A stretch of DNA of 19,917 nt from JBCDCU01 sp039180865 (GTDB lineage Bacteria; Pseudomonadota; Alphaproteobacteria; Rhizobiales; JACESI01): NCBI GenBank assembly GCA_039180865.1, contig JBCDCZ010000049.1, positions 1 to 19,917 on the forward strand. The letters are read 5' to 3'. This document shows positions 1 to 6,994 of this stretch, one piece after another (the first letter of the stretch is position 1; the number at the start of each line of letters is the position of its first letter). A model generated the notes under the pieces. That model saw only the letters and a program-made list of their open reading frames with translations. It was not told where the DNA came from and ran no database searches. The position numbers were made by a program, and so were the translations under genes.

Positions 1-93
1 CGAATTGAAGGCGTTATCTGCGAACACCGACCAGATGTTGCCGTCGCAATGTTGCGAAGCCGTGCGGAGATCAGAACTTTGCTCAAGGGGTAA
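1..93 (+). CDS. 3' end of an unidentified gene (partial)
   Basis: Frame 1 is open from the first base to a TAA at 91-93 and gives 30 residues ending RSRAEIRTLLKG. The stop falls four bases before the convergent LysR stop codon, the usual tail-to-tail packing of real genes here. The family cannot be told from so short a tail. A longer open frame covers the same bases from position 5, but it runs antisense through the LysR gene and is rejected as a shadow. Confidence 0.4.
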   Translation, partial: RIEGVICEHRPDVAVAMLRSRAEIRTLLKG

Positions 94-97
94 ACCG

Positions 98-958
98 CTA
101 TTGGTCACTCTGGCTGTAGAACCGACGGCACGTGTTGAGAAGTGCCGCCACCATCGGCCGTCTGTCCAGACTGCGCCAGACAATACTTGTACCGAGTTCC
201 GCATCAAGTGGGTGGGCGTCGGCATAGGCATCGCTCTCCTCAAATGGGCTCGGGAAGTTCTGTGGCGCGACGAAAGGGCCGTAGCCAGCATAGGAAAGTG
301 TGATCGCGCCAAGGATCGTATCGACTTCAGCCATGGCGTCCGCGTCAACGCCTTCCGGTTCCTGGCGATCTATCTCAGCGACAAGAACGGGCGCTTCCTT
401 GCGCGTATAGCGGATTGTCGGCGGACGGTCCCGCGGTGAGGCCCGGGCGTCCCGTTTTTCCAGAGGGCTTGATGTGAGAAACAGTTCCGACAATCCGGCC
501 GTATGAACCGGCGGATGGAGGAAGGCCACATCGATCAGGTTCTGCTCGACCTGAGCCTCGAGGGTCGCCGTAATTCCCTCGGTGAGGCGCACACGGGCAA
601 AAGTGTTTTCTTCCCGAAAAGCGCTCAGGATCGGAACAACGACCTGGACGGCTGCGATTTGCGTCATGCCGATCCGAAGATGTTGCCCGAGACCGCGATT
701 GGCGTCACGGGCAACCTCAACGGAGCGTTCGGCCATATCGATGATCCGTCTTGCGGATTCCGTGAAAGCGCGGCCTGCCGGTGTCGGGTCTGCACCGTGA
801 CGGCCCCTTTCAAACAGCCGAACCTCAAGTTGTTCCTCAATCCGTCTCAGGCGGGCGGTGAGGGCGGGTTGCGACATGCCGAGTACGGTTGCCGCGCGTG
901 AAAAGCTGCGCTCCTCCACAAGGGCGACTACGCAGCGATAGTCCAGTATCGCAAACAT
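98..958 (-). CDS. LysR-family transcriptional regulator
   Basis: This 286-residue protein has the LysR layout. The winged helix-turn-helix lies at about residues 5-65 (RSFSRAATVLGMSQPALTAR, then RLRRIEEQLEVRLFER), followed by a linker helix and a substrate-binding domain from about residue 90. LysR proteins are usually about 300 residues, so it looks complete. It is divergent from the operon starting at 1115, so that operon is its most likely target. No Shine-Dalgarno sequence precedes the ATG; a TATAAA-like -10 lies only 12 nt upstream, which suggests a very short or absent leader. The inducer is unknown. The C-terminal domain is charged and not close to any LysR subgroup I recognise. Confidence 0.9.
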   Translation of the reverse strand: MFAILDYRCVVALVEERSFSRAATVLGMSQPALTARLRRIEEQLEVRLFERGRHGADPTPAGRAFTESARRIIDMAERSVEVARDANRGLGQHLRIGMTQIAAVQVVVPILSAFREENTFARVRLTEGITATLEAQVEQNLIDVAFLHPPVHTAGLSELFLTSSPLEKRDARASPRDRPPTIRYTRKEAPVLVAEIDRQEPEGVDADAMAEVDTILGAITLSYAGYGPFVAPQNFPSPFEESDAYADAHPLDAELGTSIVWRSLDRRPMVAALLNTCRRFYSQSDQ

Positions 959-960
959 CT

Positions 961-985
961 ATCAGCTATTTTTATAGAATCTATC
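961..985. promoter_or_regulatory. Candidate LysR operator (overlapping inverted repeats)
   Basis: Two palindromes overlap here: CTAT-N4-ATAG at 966-977 and ATAGA-N-TCTAT at 974-984. Both have the short AT-rich dyad form of LysR-type boxes, lie just upstream of the LysR start codon, and overlap its TATAAA-like -10. Binding here would fit autorepression and control of the divergent operon. The assignment is inferred from position and symmetry only. Confidence 0.4.
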
Positions 986-1114
986 AAATCCTTCGATTGC
1001 CAGATGGAACATAGACCGCATCTTGAGGCAAGCGAAGAACCGGTCAAACAGAATAGCACATTTTGGGTGATCGGTGCTGCGGCGCTTAATCAAGCATCGA
1101 AAGGACTTGCATTT

Positions 1115-1963
1115 ATGAAGACGATTGCCTGCGCGATTGCGCTCTCTCTCACGGCCGGTTTTGCCTATGCCGACGATCTCTCGGCGCTCAGTACAGGATT
1201 TGATACCGCAGAAGCGCTCGACGCTTGGTCAGAGCATCGGCCTGATGGGTTCACCAGGAAATGGCAGGAGCCGCGAATCGAAGATGGCAAGCTCGTTCTG
1301 CAACCGGTGTCGTCCGGCTGGTATGAGGACAATCAGGCAGGTCACCTCTATCATCAGATTTCCGGCAATTTCATTGCGACCACACGGATCGAGGTTGTTG
1401 GGACCAAGGCTGATCTTCCACAGACATCCTTTTCGCTTGCCGGCCTTTTCATCCGTACACCACGGGAACTCAGTGCTGCATCATGGACGCCTGGGCAGGA
1501 GAACTGGCTGTTCTTTTCCGTTGGCACAGCGGCCCCGGCTGGTGAGCCGCACTATGAATTGAAGACGACGACCAATTCACTGTCGACACTGCAGATCCTT
1601 CCAGCGCAAACCGGTCCGGTTGACTTGCGCATCGCGCGACACGGCGAACTCTTCACGCTTCTCGCACGCCCGGAAGGTGGGGAATGGGAAGTGGTTGAAC
1701 AGATTGTCCGGCCTGATCTGCCGTTGGTTTTGAATGTCGGTTTGACGGCATATGCGGACTACGATTCCGTCGCGCCAACCTATCCGAACTATCATGTCTA
1801 CAACACCAAAGGGGCTCCAACCGAGAACGCCGATCTCATCGCATATGTCGACCGTTTCGACCTGCGGCGTCCGGCGACCGGGCGCTTACCGATTGCCAAT
1901 ATCGATGCGCCCGCCTTTTTGGACGTGATTACCGCGAGGCGGGACGATCTCTTATCCGATTGA
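1115..1963 (+). CDS. Secreted concanavalin A-like (DUF1349-like) protein
   Basis: The 282-residue product begins with a Sec signal peptide (MKTIACAIALSLTAGFAYA, cleavage expected before DD at 19/20). The rest is a beta-rich domain with many aromatic residues. The pattern (opening FD...LDAWSE, then SGWYEDNQAGHLYHQISGNF, then RIARHGELFTLLARPEGGEW) resembles the concanavalin A-like lectin/glucanase fold of DUF1349-type proteins, which bind or process carbohydrate. No catalytic acid pair can be assigned. An upstream in-frame ATG at 1004 would bury the signal peptide; AAGGA before 1115 supports the later start. It leads an operon with two cytochrome genes, 20 nt before the next start, so an envelope role beside them is likely. 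The fold call is moderate; the function is unknown. Confidence 0.75.
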   Translation: MKTIACAIALSLTAGFAYADDLSALSTGFDTAEALDAWSEHRPDGFTRKWQEPRIEDGKLVLQPVSSGWYEDNQAGHLYHQISGNFIATTRIEVVGTKADLPQTSFSLAGLFIRTPRELSAASWTPGQENWLFFSVGTAAPAGEPHYELKTTTNSLSTLQILPAQTGPVDLRIARHGELFTLLARPEGGEWEVVEQIVRPDLPLVLNVGLTAYADYDSVAPTYPNYHVYNTKGAPTENADLIAYVDRFDLRRPATGRLPIANIDAPAFLDVITARRDDLLSD

Positions 1964-1983
1964 TTGTGCAAGGGAGTGGCGTG

Positions 1984-2508
1984 GTGATCCCGTATCGGTG
2001 GACTGCGAATAAACTTTGGTTCGTGGGCGCATTGTGCGTCGCGATGGTGCCGCTCGCCTGGGCGGCGTCGTTGCCGGAAACGGACCGATATGGTGAAACC
2101 TTCGTCGTCTACGCACAGGTTGACCGCTCGGATGGCACGTATCGCAGGATGCTGACGACGCCTGATGTTCTGAATCGGGTCCGCAATGATGAACCGCTCC
2201 CGGATGGAACGCGCATTCTGATGGAGACATATTATCGGCCGGGCGAACTCAGCACCGTCTTCCACAAACAAAAGGTGGAGGGAAAGTGGCAGTACGGCTC
2301 GTTCAATGGCCGGGGCACTGTCAATCTCAGCACCAGACCGCAGGCGTCCTGTCTGTCCTGCCATGCGCGTGCTGCCGCAACCGATTTCACCTTTACCCAA
2401 CCATCGCTCGGCGCTGCCCTCGTTCAGGGGCTGACCCGGTTCACCTGCGACCGCAGTGGGCGGAGCCCGTGTGATCTGGAAATCTATCGGGCAGGAGCCA
2501 GTGAGTGA
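1984..2508 (+). CDS. Cytochrome P460-like periplasmic c-type haem protein
   Basis: This 174-residue protein has a signal peptide (hydrophobic stretch 11-25, likely cleavage after AWA at 27) and one c-type haem motif, CLSCH, at 123-127. The order YGETFVVYAQ, then TRILMETYY, then a C-terminal CxxCH followed by A..ATDFTF is that of cytochrome P460 family proteins. Classical P460 has an unusual lysine-haem cross-link and oxidises hydroxylamine; many relatives are uncharacterised. Lysines at 95, 97 and 101 are candidates for the cross-link position but cannot be judged by eye. GTG at 1984 is preferred because AGGGAG ends 7 nt upstream; GTG at 1981 is possible. Its end overlaps the b561 gene by 4 nt, so the membrane cytochrome is a natural redox partner. 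Confidence 0.8.
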   Translation: MIPYRWTANKLWFVGALCVAMVPLAWAASLPETDRYGETFVVYAQVDRSDGTYRRMLTTPDVLNRVRNDEPLPDGTRILMETYYRPGELSTVFHKQKVEGKWQYGSFNGRGTVNLSTRPQASCLSCHARAAATDFTFTQPSLGAALVQGLTRFTCDRSGRSPCDLEIYRAGASE

Positions 2509-3035
2509 CGGACCGTTACAGCCTGGCCCTGCGAGTCATCCACTGGGTCACTGTATTTGTTGTTACCGGCCAAGTGCTCTTAGCGGGGCTGAACGCACTC
2601 CTCTATGAGCCGCGTCCGATCTTGGCCGAAGCGCTCGTCCAGGCGCACCTGTCAATGGGCTTTGTGGTTTTCATTCTGACATGTGTCCGGCTTGCCGTGC
2701 GATGGCAGAGCCCTGCGCCTCCGCCTTCCACGCTCGTATCTCTGCGCTTCGGAGCAGCAATCGTTCACAGTCTGCTCTACATCATCCTCCTTCTCATGCC
2801 AGTGACTGGTTATGTGAGGCTTGCTGCTCTCGGTTTTGAGATCCCGCTTTTCGGCCTGTTCAGTTTACCGGCCCTGGCGTTCGACCCTGCGCTCGCAAAT
2901 CTCGTGGCAATGGTTCATTCCGCACTTGCGCTTGGTCTGGCGGGTCTTGTTGCCCTCCATATTCTGGCGGCGCTATTCCATCGCCGATTAGACGGCGTTG
3001 GCGTGATGCCGCACATGGCGGTCCGTTTGAAATGA
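2505..3035 (+). CDS. Cytochrome b561 family membrane protein
   Basis: The 176-residue protein has four hydrophobic segments at about 12-31, 46-66, 84-104 and 138-160, the layout of bacterial diheme cytochrome b561 (CybB type). Family histidines are visible: H13 in RVIHW, H48 in QAHLSMG, H88 in VHSLLY, H138 in MVHSAL and H152 in LHILAAL. Such proteins carry electrons across or within the inner membrane, usually from quinol to a periplasmic acceptor. The GTG start overlaps the stop of the P460 gene (GTGA), so the two are translationally coupled. I infer electron exchange between this protein and the haem c protein upstream. Confidence 0.9.
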   Translation: MTDRYSLALRVIHWVTVFVVTGQVLLAGLNALLYEPRPILAEALVQAHLSMGFVVFILTCVRLAVRWQSPAPPPSTLVSLRFGAAIVHSLLYIILLLMPVTGYVRLAALGFEIPLFGLFSLPALAFDPALANLVAMVHSALALGLAGLVALHILAALFHRRLDGVGVMPHMAVRLK

Positions 3036-3123
3036 GGGAAATGATATCCGCCGCTACGGTTCGCTTCTGCTGTCGCCGGTGGCAAGCCGGGTGTAGGGTG
3101 TTTGCGACCAGGAGGAGAAGCGC

Positions 3124-3579
3124 ATGGCGGGTTATACAAATGTCGATGAGGACACATGGAAAGCGTTTGGGAAAGTGGACGGACCCGGTCGCATCCAGAT
3201 GCTCAATTTCATCCGCCTTCGGGAAATGGCGGAATATCCGAATGGCCAGGAGATAAGCGGCGCTGAAGCCTATGAGGAATATAGCCGGCTGACAGTTCCG
3301 ATCCTAACTGGCCTCGGAGGCAGGATGGTCTGGCGCGGAGGGTTTGAGCTGACAATGATCGGACCATCGGAAGAGATCTGGGATATCTGCTTCATTATCG
3401 AATATCCCGCGAAAAACGCTTTCCTGACCATGGTTCAGGACCCGAATTACCACGCAGCCCTTGTCCACCGTCAGGCAGCGGCCGCCGATAGTCGTTTGAT
3501 TTGCCTTAGGCCACCGCAGGAGGTAAGTGAGGGCCAATCAAGCCTTGTACAAAACGCAGAGGGTTTCCACGGCGCGTGA
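3124..3579 (+). CDS. DUF1330-like dimeric alpha/beta-barrel protein
   Basis: This is a 151-residue soluble protein with no signal peptide. The core, from GPGRIQMLNFIRLREMAEYP through EAYEEYSRLTVPILTGLGGRMVW to WDICFIIEYPAKNAFLTMVQDPNYHAALVHRQAA, matches DUF1330-type ferredoxin-like dimers, whose activities are mostly unknown. A strong AGGAGGAG lies just before the ATG. It sits 88 nt after the b561 gene and may be read from the same promoter. Its last 42 nt overlap the convergent tetR end. The C-terminal extension after RPPQEVSEG looks disordered. Confidence 0.75.
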   Translation: MAGYTNVDEDTWKAFGKVDGPGRIQMLNFIRLREMAEYPNGQEISGAEAYEEYSRLTVPILTGLGGRMVWRGGFELTMIGPSEEIWDICFIIEYPAKNAFLTMVQDPNYHAALVHRQAAAADSRLICLRPPQEVSEGQSSLVQNAEGFHGA

Positions 3580-4140
3580 TGCTCGGCTCTCTGGGTCCGG
3601 GTAGGGCGTATCGGTTAGTCCCAACTGAGCTTGGATAAATCCGAAACCTTCCAGCTGTCCGAGAAAATCCTCCGCGACATCGGATGCTGGCGCTTTTGCG
3701 TTTAGAAAGCCGTCTGAGAAGGCTGCATCAATAAGATCCGTCAGTTCCCGATGCGCTTGAGCATAACCATACTGATAAAATGTTTCAGCCATGCGAGGAT
3801 GCTTACGGGCGCTCTCCTGCATGGTCTGTGAAAATTTTATCGCGTCCGGAGAATTGAGAAACATGAGGAGATTGACGCCATAAGAGTGGAGCGTTTTTCG
3901 AAAATCGGCGAGGTTCTTAATTGCGGGGAATTCTCGCGGACTGAAGCGGTCAAGCTCGCCATCGACCACCGCTGCGAGCACTGCCTCCATATTCTTGAAA
4001 TTCTTATATATTGTTGCCTTTGAGACCGACGCGTGTTCGGCAATTCTGTCCGTTGTAACCGCCTCAAATCCTCCATCGATAATAAGGCGACGCGCAACCG
4101 AAATGATCCTGTCTTTTGCTGGCAATAGGGTCTTCTCCAT
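3538..4140 (-). CDS. TetR/AcrR-family transcriptional repressor
   Basis: The 200-residue protein has a typical TetR DNA-binding domain: ARRLIIDGGFEAVTTDRIAE followed by the HTH ASVSKATIYKNFKNMEAVL, about residues 12-60. The C-terminal half is a helical ligand domain of normal length. It is divergent from the molybdenum hydroxylase operon with 119 nt between starts, and a palindrome of TetR-operator form lies in the gap. It most likely represses that operon until an aldehyde or heteroaromatic ligand binds; the ligand is not predictable. No Shine-Dalgarno sequence is evident before the ATG. Confidence 0.92.
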   Translation of the reverse strand: MEKTLLPAKDRIISVARRLIIDGGFEAVTTDRIAEHASVSKATIYKNFKNMEAVLAAVVDGELDRFSPREFPAIKNLADFRKTLHSYGVNLLMFLNSPDAIKFSQTMQESARKHPRMAETFYQYGYAQAHRELTDLIDAAFSDGFLNAKAPASDVAEDFLGQLEGFGFIQAQLGLTDTPYPDPESRASRAVETLCVLYKA

Positions 4141-4199
4141 GGGCTAAAACATAGCGGCGTGTGATCCCTCCTGAAAAGCAGATTCTTGAAAAACGGTTC

Positions 4200-4227
4200 T
4201 TGTCATTCGGAGAATGTTTCCTAGAGT
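4200..4227 (+). promoter_or_regulatory. Candidate promoter of the molybdenum hydroxylase operon
   Basis: A -35-like TTGTCA (4200-4205) is followed after 16 nt by a -10-like TAGAGT (4222-4227), placing transcription start about 25 nt before the ATG at 4260. The -10 runs into the palindrome at 4225-4240. This is prediction by consensus only. Confidence 0.35.
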
Positions 4228-4240
4228 ACTGGTCAGTACT
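4225..4240. promoter_or_regulatory. Candidate TetR operator
   Basis: AGTACTGGTCAGTACT is a perfect inverted repeat with 7-bp arms and a 2-bp centre. It also reads as two 10-bp direct repeats (AGTACTGGTC, AGTACTGATC) at 4225-4244. TetR-family sites are commonly 14-20 bp dyads with an ACTG..CAGT core, and the position over the predicted -10 in a tetR-divergent gap fits repression. Confidence 0.65.
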
Positions 4241-4259
4241 GATCGCAAGAGGGATTTCA

Positions 4260-6530
4260 ATGGGGAACGAAACACTCACCCGCAGGATAGAGGGCCGTGC
4301 GAAAGTGTGTGGCAACGCGCGCTACGTAGATGACATTCGCGCCGAGCAATTCGGCTCGGATTTTGATCATGGTGTCATCATCACAAGCACCAAAGCGCGC
4401 GGTGTCATTCGCCGGATTGACAGGTCTGCAACGCTAAAAGTGCCGGGTGTTTTGGCTGTCTTGACGCACGAAAACGCCCCGCGCCTCAAGAAGATGATTT
4501 CGCTCTCCATGGCGGAACTGGCGGATATTCGCCCATTGCAGGGGCCGGAGGTGCGCCATTATGGCCAGCCGATTGCGGTTGTTATAGCTGAAAGTCCGAT
4601 GGCAGCGCGCGAGGGGGCGAACCTCGTTGCTGTCGAGTACGAAGATGACGGAGAGGATGCCGCGTTTTCACTAGCGGCAGCTGAAGGGCGACTGAAACCA
4701 GTCAAGCGGGCAGGGATGGCGCCGGGCAAAATCTCAAGTGGCAATCCCGAGAGAGATTACGATGCATCTCCTGTAAAGCATGATGCCGTCTATCGAAATG
4801 CACCGCACCACCACAACACAATGGAACCCGGCAGTGCGATTGCACGCTGGGACGATGATGGCGGTGTCACCGTGCAGGCGGCTGTCCAATGGCAGCATGT
4901 CGATACGCTTGTGATCGGTCAGGCATTCGGTCTTGGGCTCACCGACAGGCTTCCGGGATTTGTTGCGCGGAAAATGCTGGGGTCGGAGATTTCCGGCAAA
5001 GTCCGTCTTAAAAATACGCTGGCGGGCGGCGCCTTCGGCCGTAACCTTACGATGGTCCATGTCCTACTCGCCTGCATGGCTGCCAAGGTTCACAAACGTG
5101 CAGTCAAGATTAGTGTATCGCGTGAGCAGTGCTTCACGCTCTTTTCTTTCCGCGCCGAGGTGCGCCAAAGGCTGCGGATCGGTGCAGAAAGCAACGGAAA
5201 GCTGAGATCACTGATCGTCGAGCCCGATGTTGCTGCAGGCATCGGCGGAAGCTTCGTTGAACCGGTAGGGGCGTGGTCCTGCCACATCTATAATCACCAA
5301 AGCCGTCACCTGCAGCACCGTGTTGCAAGGCTCGACACTCAGGCGCCGGGTTGGATGCGCGCACCGGGCGGATCGAGCGCCATGTTCGCCCTTGAAACAG
5401 CAATGGATGACATTGCGCGCGACCGCGGTTTTGATCCACTCGATTTCCGTCTCTTGAACTTTGCAGAAAGTGACCCGGAATCCGGCAAGGAATGGCACTC
5501 CAACCGGCTTAAAGCGTGCTTTGATCAAGGCGCCGAAGCCATCGGCTGGCGCGATCGTTATGAAGGTGGAACCTTGCGGAATGACGGTCGAATTATCGGA
5601 TATGGTATGGCGACGTGTTGGGAAACGCATTTTCAGTTTCCAGCCTCCGTGCGGGTCCGATTGACCGAAGCGGGAGAGGGCATCGTCTACGCAACGCTTG
5701 CCGAGATGGGGCAGGGCGGTTGGGCGGCCTTGACCACGCTGGCGTCCCGTTCTCTTGGACTGCCACGAGAGGCTATCCGGCTCGAAACCGATGCAAGCAA
5801 TTTGCCCGCCGGTGCGGGTGCGATTGCTTCAACAGGTACTTACAGCAATGGAGTCGCGATCCACGAAGCCGCGACAAAGCTCCATCGAACACTGCGCCGT
5901 CTCGCGGTCCGGGATCGAAAGTCGCCGTTTTACGGCAACGAAGAAGCGACTATCAAATTCGAAGATGGCAATCTCGTCGGCGATGGAAATCTCTGGGAAC
6001 CGATTGCCGATCTTCTAGTCCGTCATAAAAAGCGGGAAATCGAAGCATCAGCGACGACAGGCCGGACCTTTGGGCGTTCGAAAAAGGCGAAAGCGACCTT
6101 CGGCGCTTGTTTCGTCGAAGTGTCCATTGATGCAATCACCCATGAAGTGCGTGTCGAACACATGGTTGGCGCTTTTGCGGGTGGACGCATCATTGAGCCT
6201 GTCATCGCGAAGAACCAGATCTCCGGCGGCATGATTTGGGGGCTCGGTCAGGCGCTCATGGAAGAGAGCACCATCGATGAACGAACCGGGCGCTGGACGA
6301 ATGGCAATCTTGCCGAAGCTTTGATCCCGACACAGGCGGATGTCGGGAAAGTCAGTGTCATACTGGTAGAAGACGACGATCTCGATCATCCGGTCGGCAT
6401 GAAAGGCCTCTCTGAAATCGGCGTGATGGGGCCGGGACCGGCGATCGCGAACGCAATCTTTGACGCTCTGGGGACCCGCGTCCGCCATCTTCCAATCCGC
6501 ATAGATGATTTGATGGGAGATGCAGTATGA
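4260..6530 (+). CDS. Molybdopterin-binding (large) subunit, PaoC/YagR-like aldehyde oxidase
   Basis: The 756-residue protein is a molybdenum hydroxylase large subunit of the xanthine oxidase family. N-terminal RRIEGRAKVCGNARYVDDI and GVLAVLTHENAP form the a/b hammerhead domain. Cofactor and active-site motifs follow: MEPGSAIARW, AGGAFGRNL, WMRAPGG, and near the end KGLSEIGVMG, whose glutamate (about residue 719) is the expected catalytic base. Layout and length match E. coli PaoC (about 730 residues), which oxidises aromatic aldehydes with a molybdenum cytosine dinucleotide cofactor. ATG 4260 is preferred over 4161 because AAGAGGGA precedes it and homology begins right after. The ATGA overlap with the 2Fe-2S gene shows coupling. 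The substrate is not determined; other family members hydroxylate N-heterocycles. Confidence 0.92.
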   Translation: MGNETLTRRIEGRAKVCGNARYVDDIRAEQFGSDFDHGVIITSTKARGVIRRIDRSATLKVPGVLAVLTHENAPRLKKMISLSMAELADIRPLQGPEVRHYGQPIAVVIAESPMAAREGANLVAVEYEDDGEDAAFSLAAAEGRLKPVKRAGMAPGKISSGNPERDYDASPVKHDAVYRNAPHHHNTMEPGSAIARWDDDGGVTVQAAVQWQHVDTLVIGQAFGLGLTDRLPGFVARKMLGSEISGKVRLKNTLAGGAFGRNLTMVHVLLACMAAKVHKRAVKISVSREQCFTLFSFRAEVRQRLRIGAESNGKLRSLIVEPDVAAGIGGSFVEPVGAWSCHIYNHQSRHLQHRVARLDTQAPGWMRAPGGSSAMFALETAMDDIARDRGFDPLDFRLLNFAESDPESGKEWHSNRLKACFDQGAEAIGWRDRYEGGTLRNDGRIIGYGMATCWETHFQFPASVRVRLTEAGEGIVYATLAEMGQGGWAALTTLASRSLGLPREAIRLETDASNLPAGAGAIASTGTYSNGVAIHEAATKLHRTLRRLAVRDRKSPFYGNEEATIKFEDGNLVGDGNLWEPIADLLVRHKKREIEASATTGRTFGRSKKAKATFGACFVEVSIDAITHEVRVEHMVGAFAGGRIIEPVIAKNQISGGMIWGLGQALMEESTIDERTGRWTNGNLAEALIPTQADVGKVSVILVEDDDLDHPVGMKGLSEIGVMGPGPAIANAIFDALGTRVRHLPIRIDDLMGDAV

Positions 6531-6994
6531 AGAAAACGCTCTCGGTGAATGGTGCCATCCATGAAATGGAACTGGACCCGCGCACCACGCTTCTCGATCT
6601 CCTGCGGGACACGCTTGACCTCACGGGCACGAAGAAAGGCTGCGATCATGGGCAATGCGGTGCGTGTACTGTTCATGTCGATGGCAAGGCCGTGCTGTCG
6701 TGTCTTCAACTGGCTGCCACACTGAACGGCAGCGTCACGACGATTGAGGGGATTGGGACGGAAGACGCACCGCATCCCATTCAGGAAGCCTTCCTGAGAC
6801 ACGACGCTTATCAGTGCGGGTTCTGCACGCCTGGTCAAATCATGAGCGCGCTCTCCTGCATCAACGAAGGCAATGCAGGGTCATCTGAAGAGATCAAACT
6901 GACCATGAGCGGGAACCTTTGTCGCTGTGCGGCCTACAAGAACATTCTCGCAGCCGTCGAAAGTGCGCGCGATACAATGGAGGTTCAAAAGTGA
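6527..6994 (+). CDS. 2Fe-2S (small) subunit of the molybdenum hydroxylase
   Basis: At 155 residues this is the usual small-subunit length. The plant-type ferredoxin cluster is bound by C39, C44, C47 and C59 (CDHGQCGACTVHVDGKAVLSC region) and the second cluster by C97, C100, C132 and C134 (QCGFCTPGQ and LCRCAAY). All eight ligands are present. It passes electrons from the molybdenum site to the FAD subunit. Unlike E. coli PaoA it has no Tat leader, so the enzyme is probably cytoplasmic. It overlaps both neighbours by 4 nt. Confidence 0.96.
   Translation: MKKTLSVNGAIHEMELDPRTTLLDLLRDTLDLTGTKKGCDHGQCGACTVHVDGKAVLSCLQLAATLNGSVTTIEGIGTEDAPHPIQEAFLRHDAYQCGFCTPGQIMSALSCINEGNAGSSEEIKLTMSGNLCRCAAYKNILAAVESARDTMEVQK

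Noticed and set aside
5..439. 144-residue plus-strand open frame
   Set aside because: It lies mostly antisense to the LysR gene, has no family resemblance and no ribosome site; frame 1 gives a better gene tail at 1-93.
1798..2400. 200-residue minus-strand open frame
   Set aside because: It is antisense to two well-supported exported proteins and its translation is arginine-rich and low in family-like patterns.
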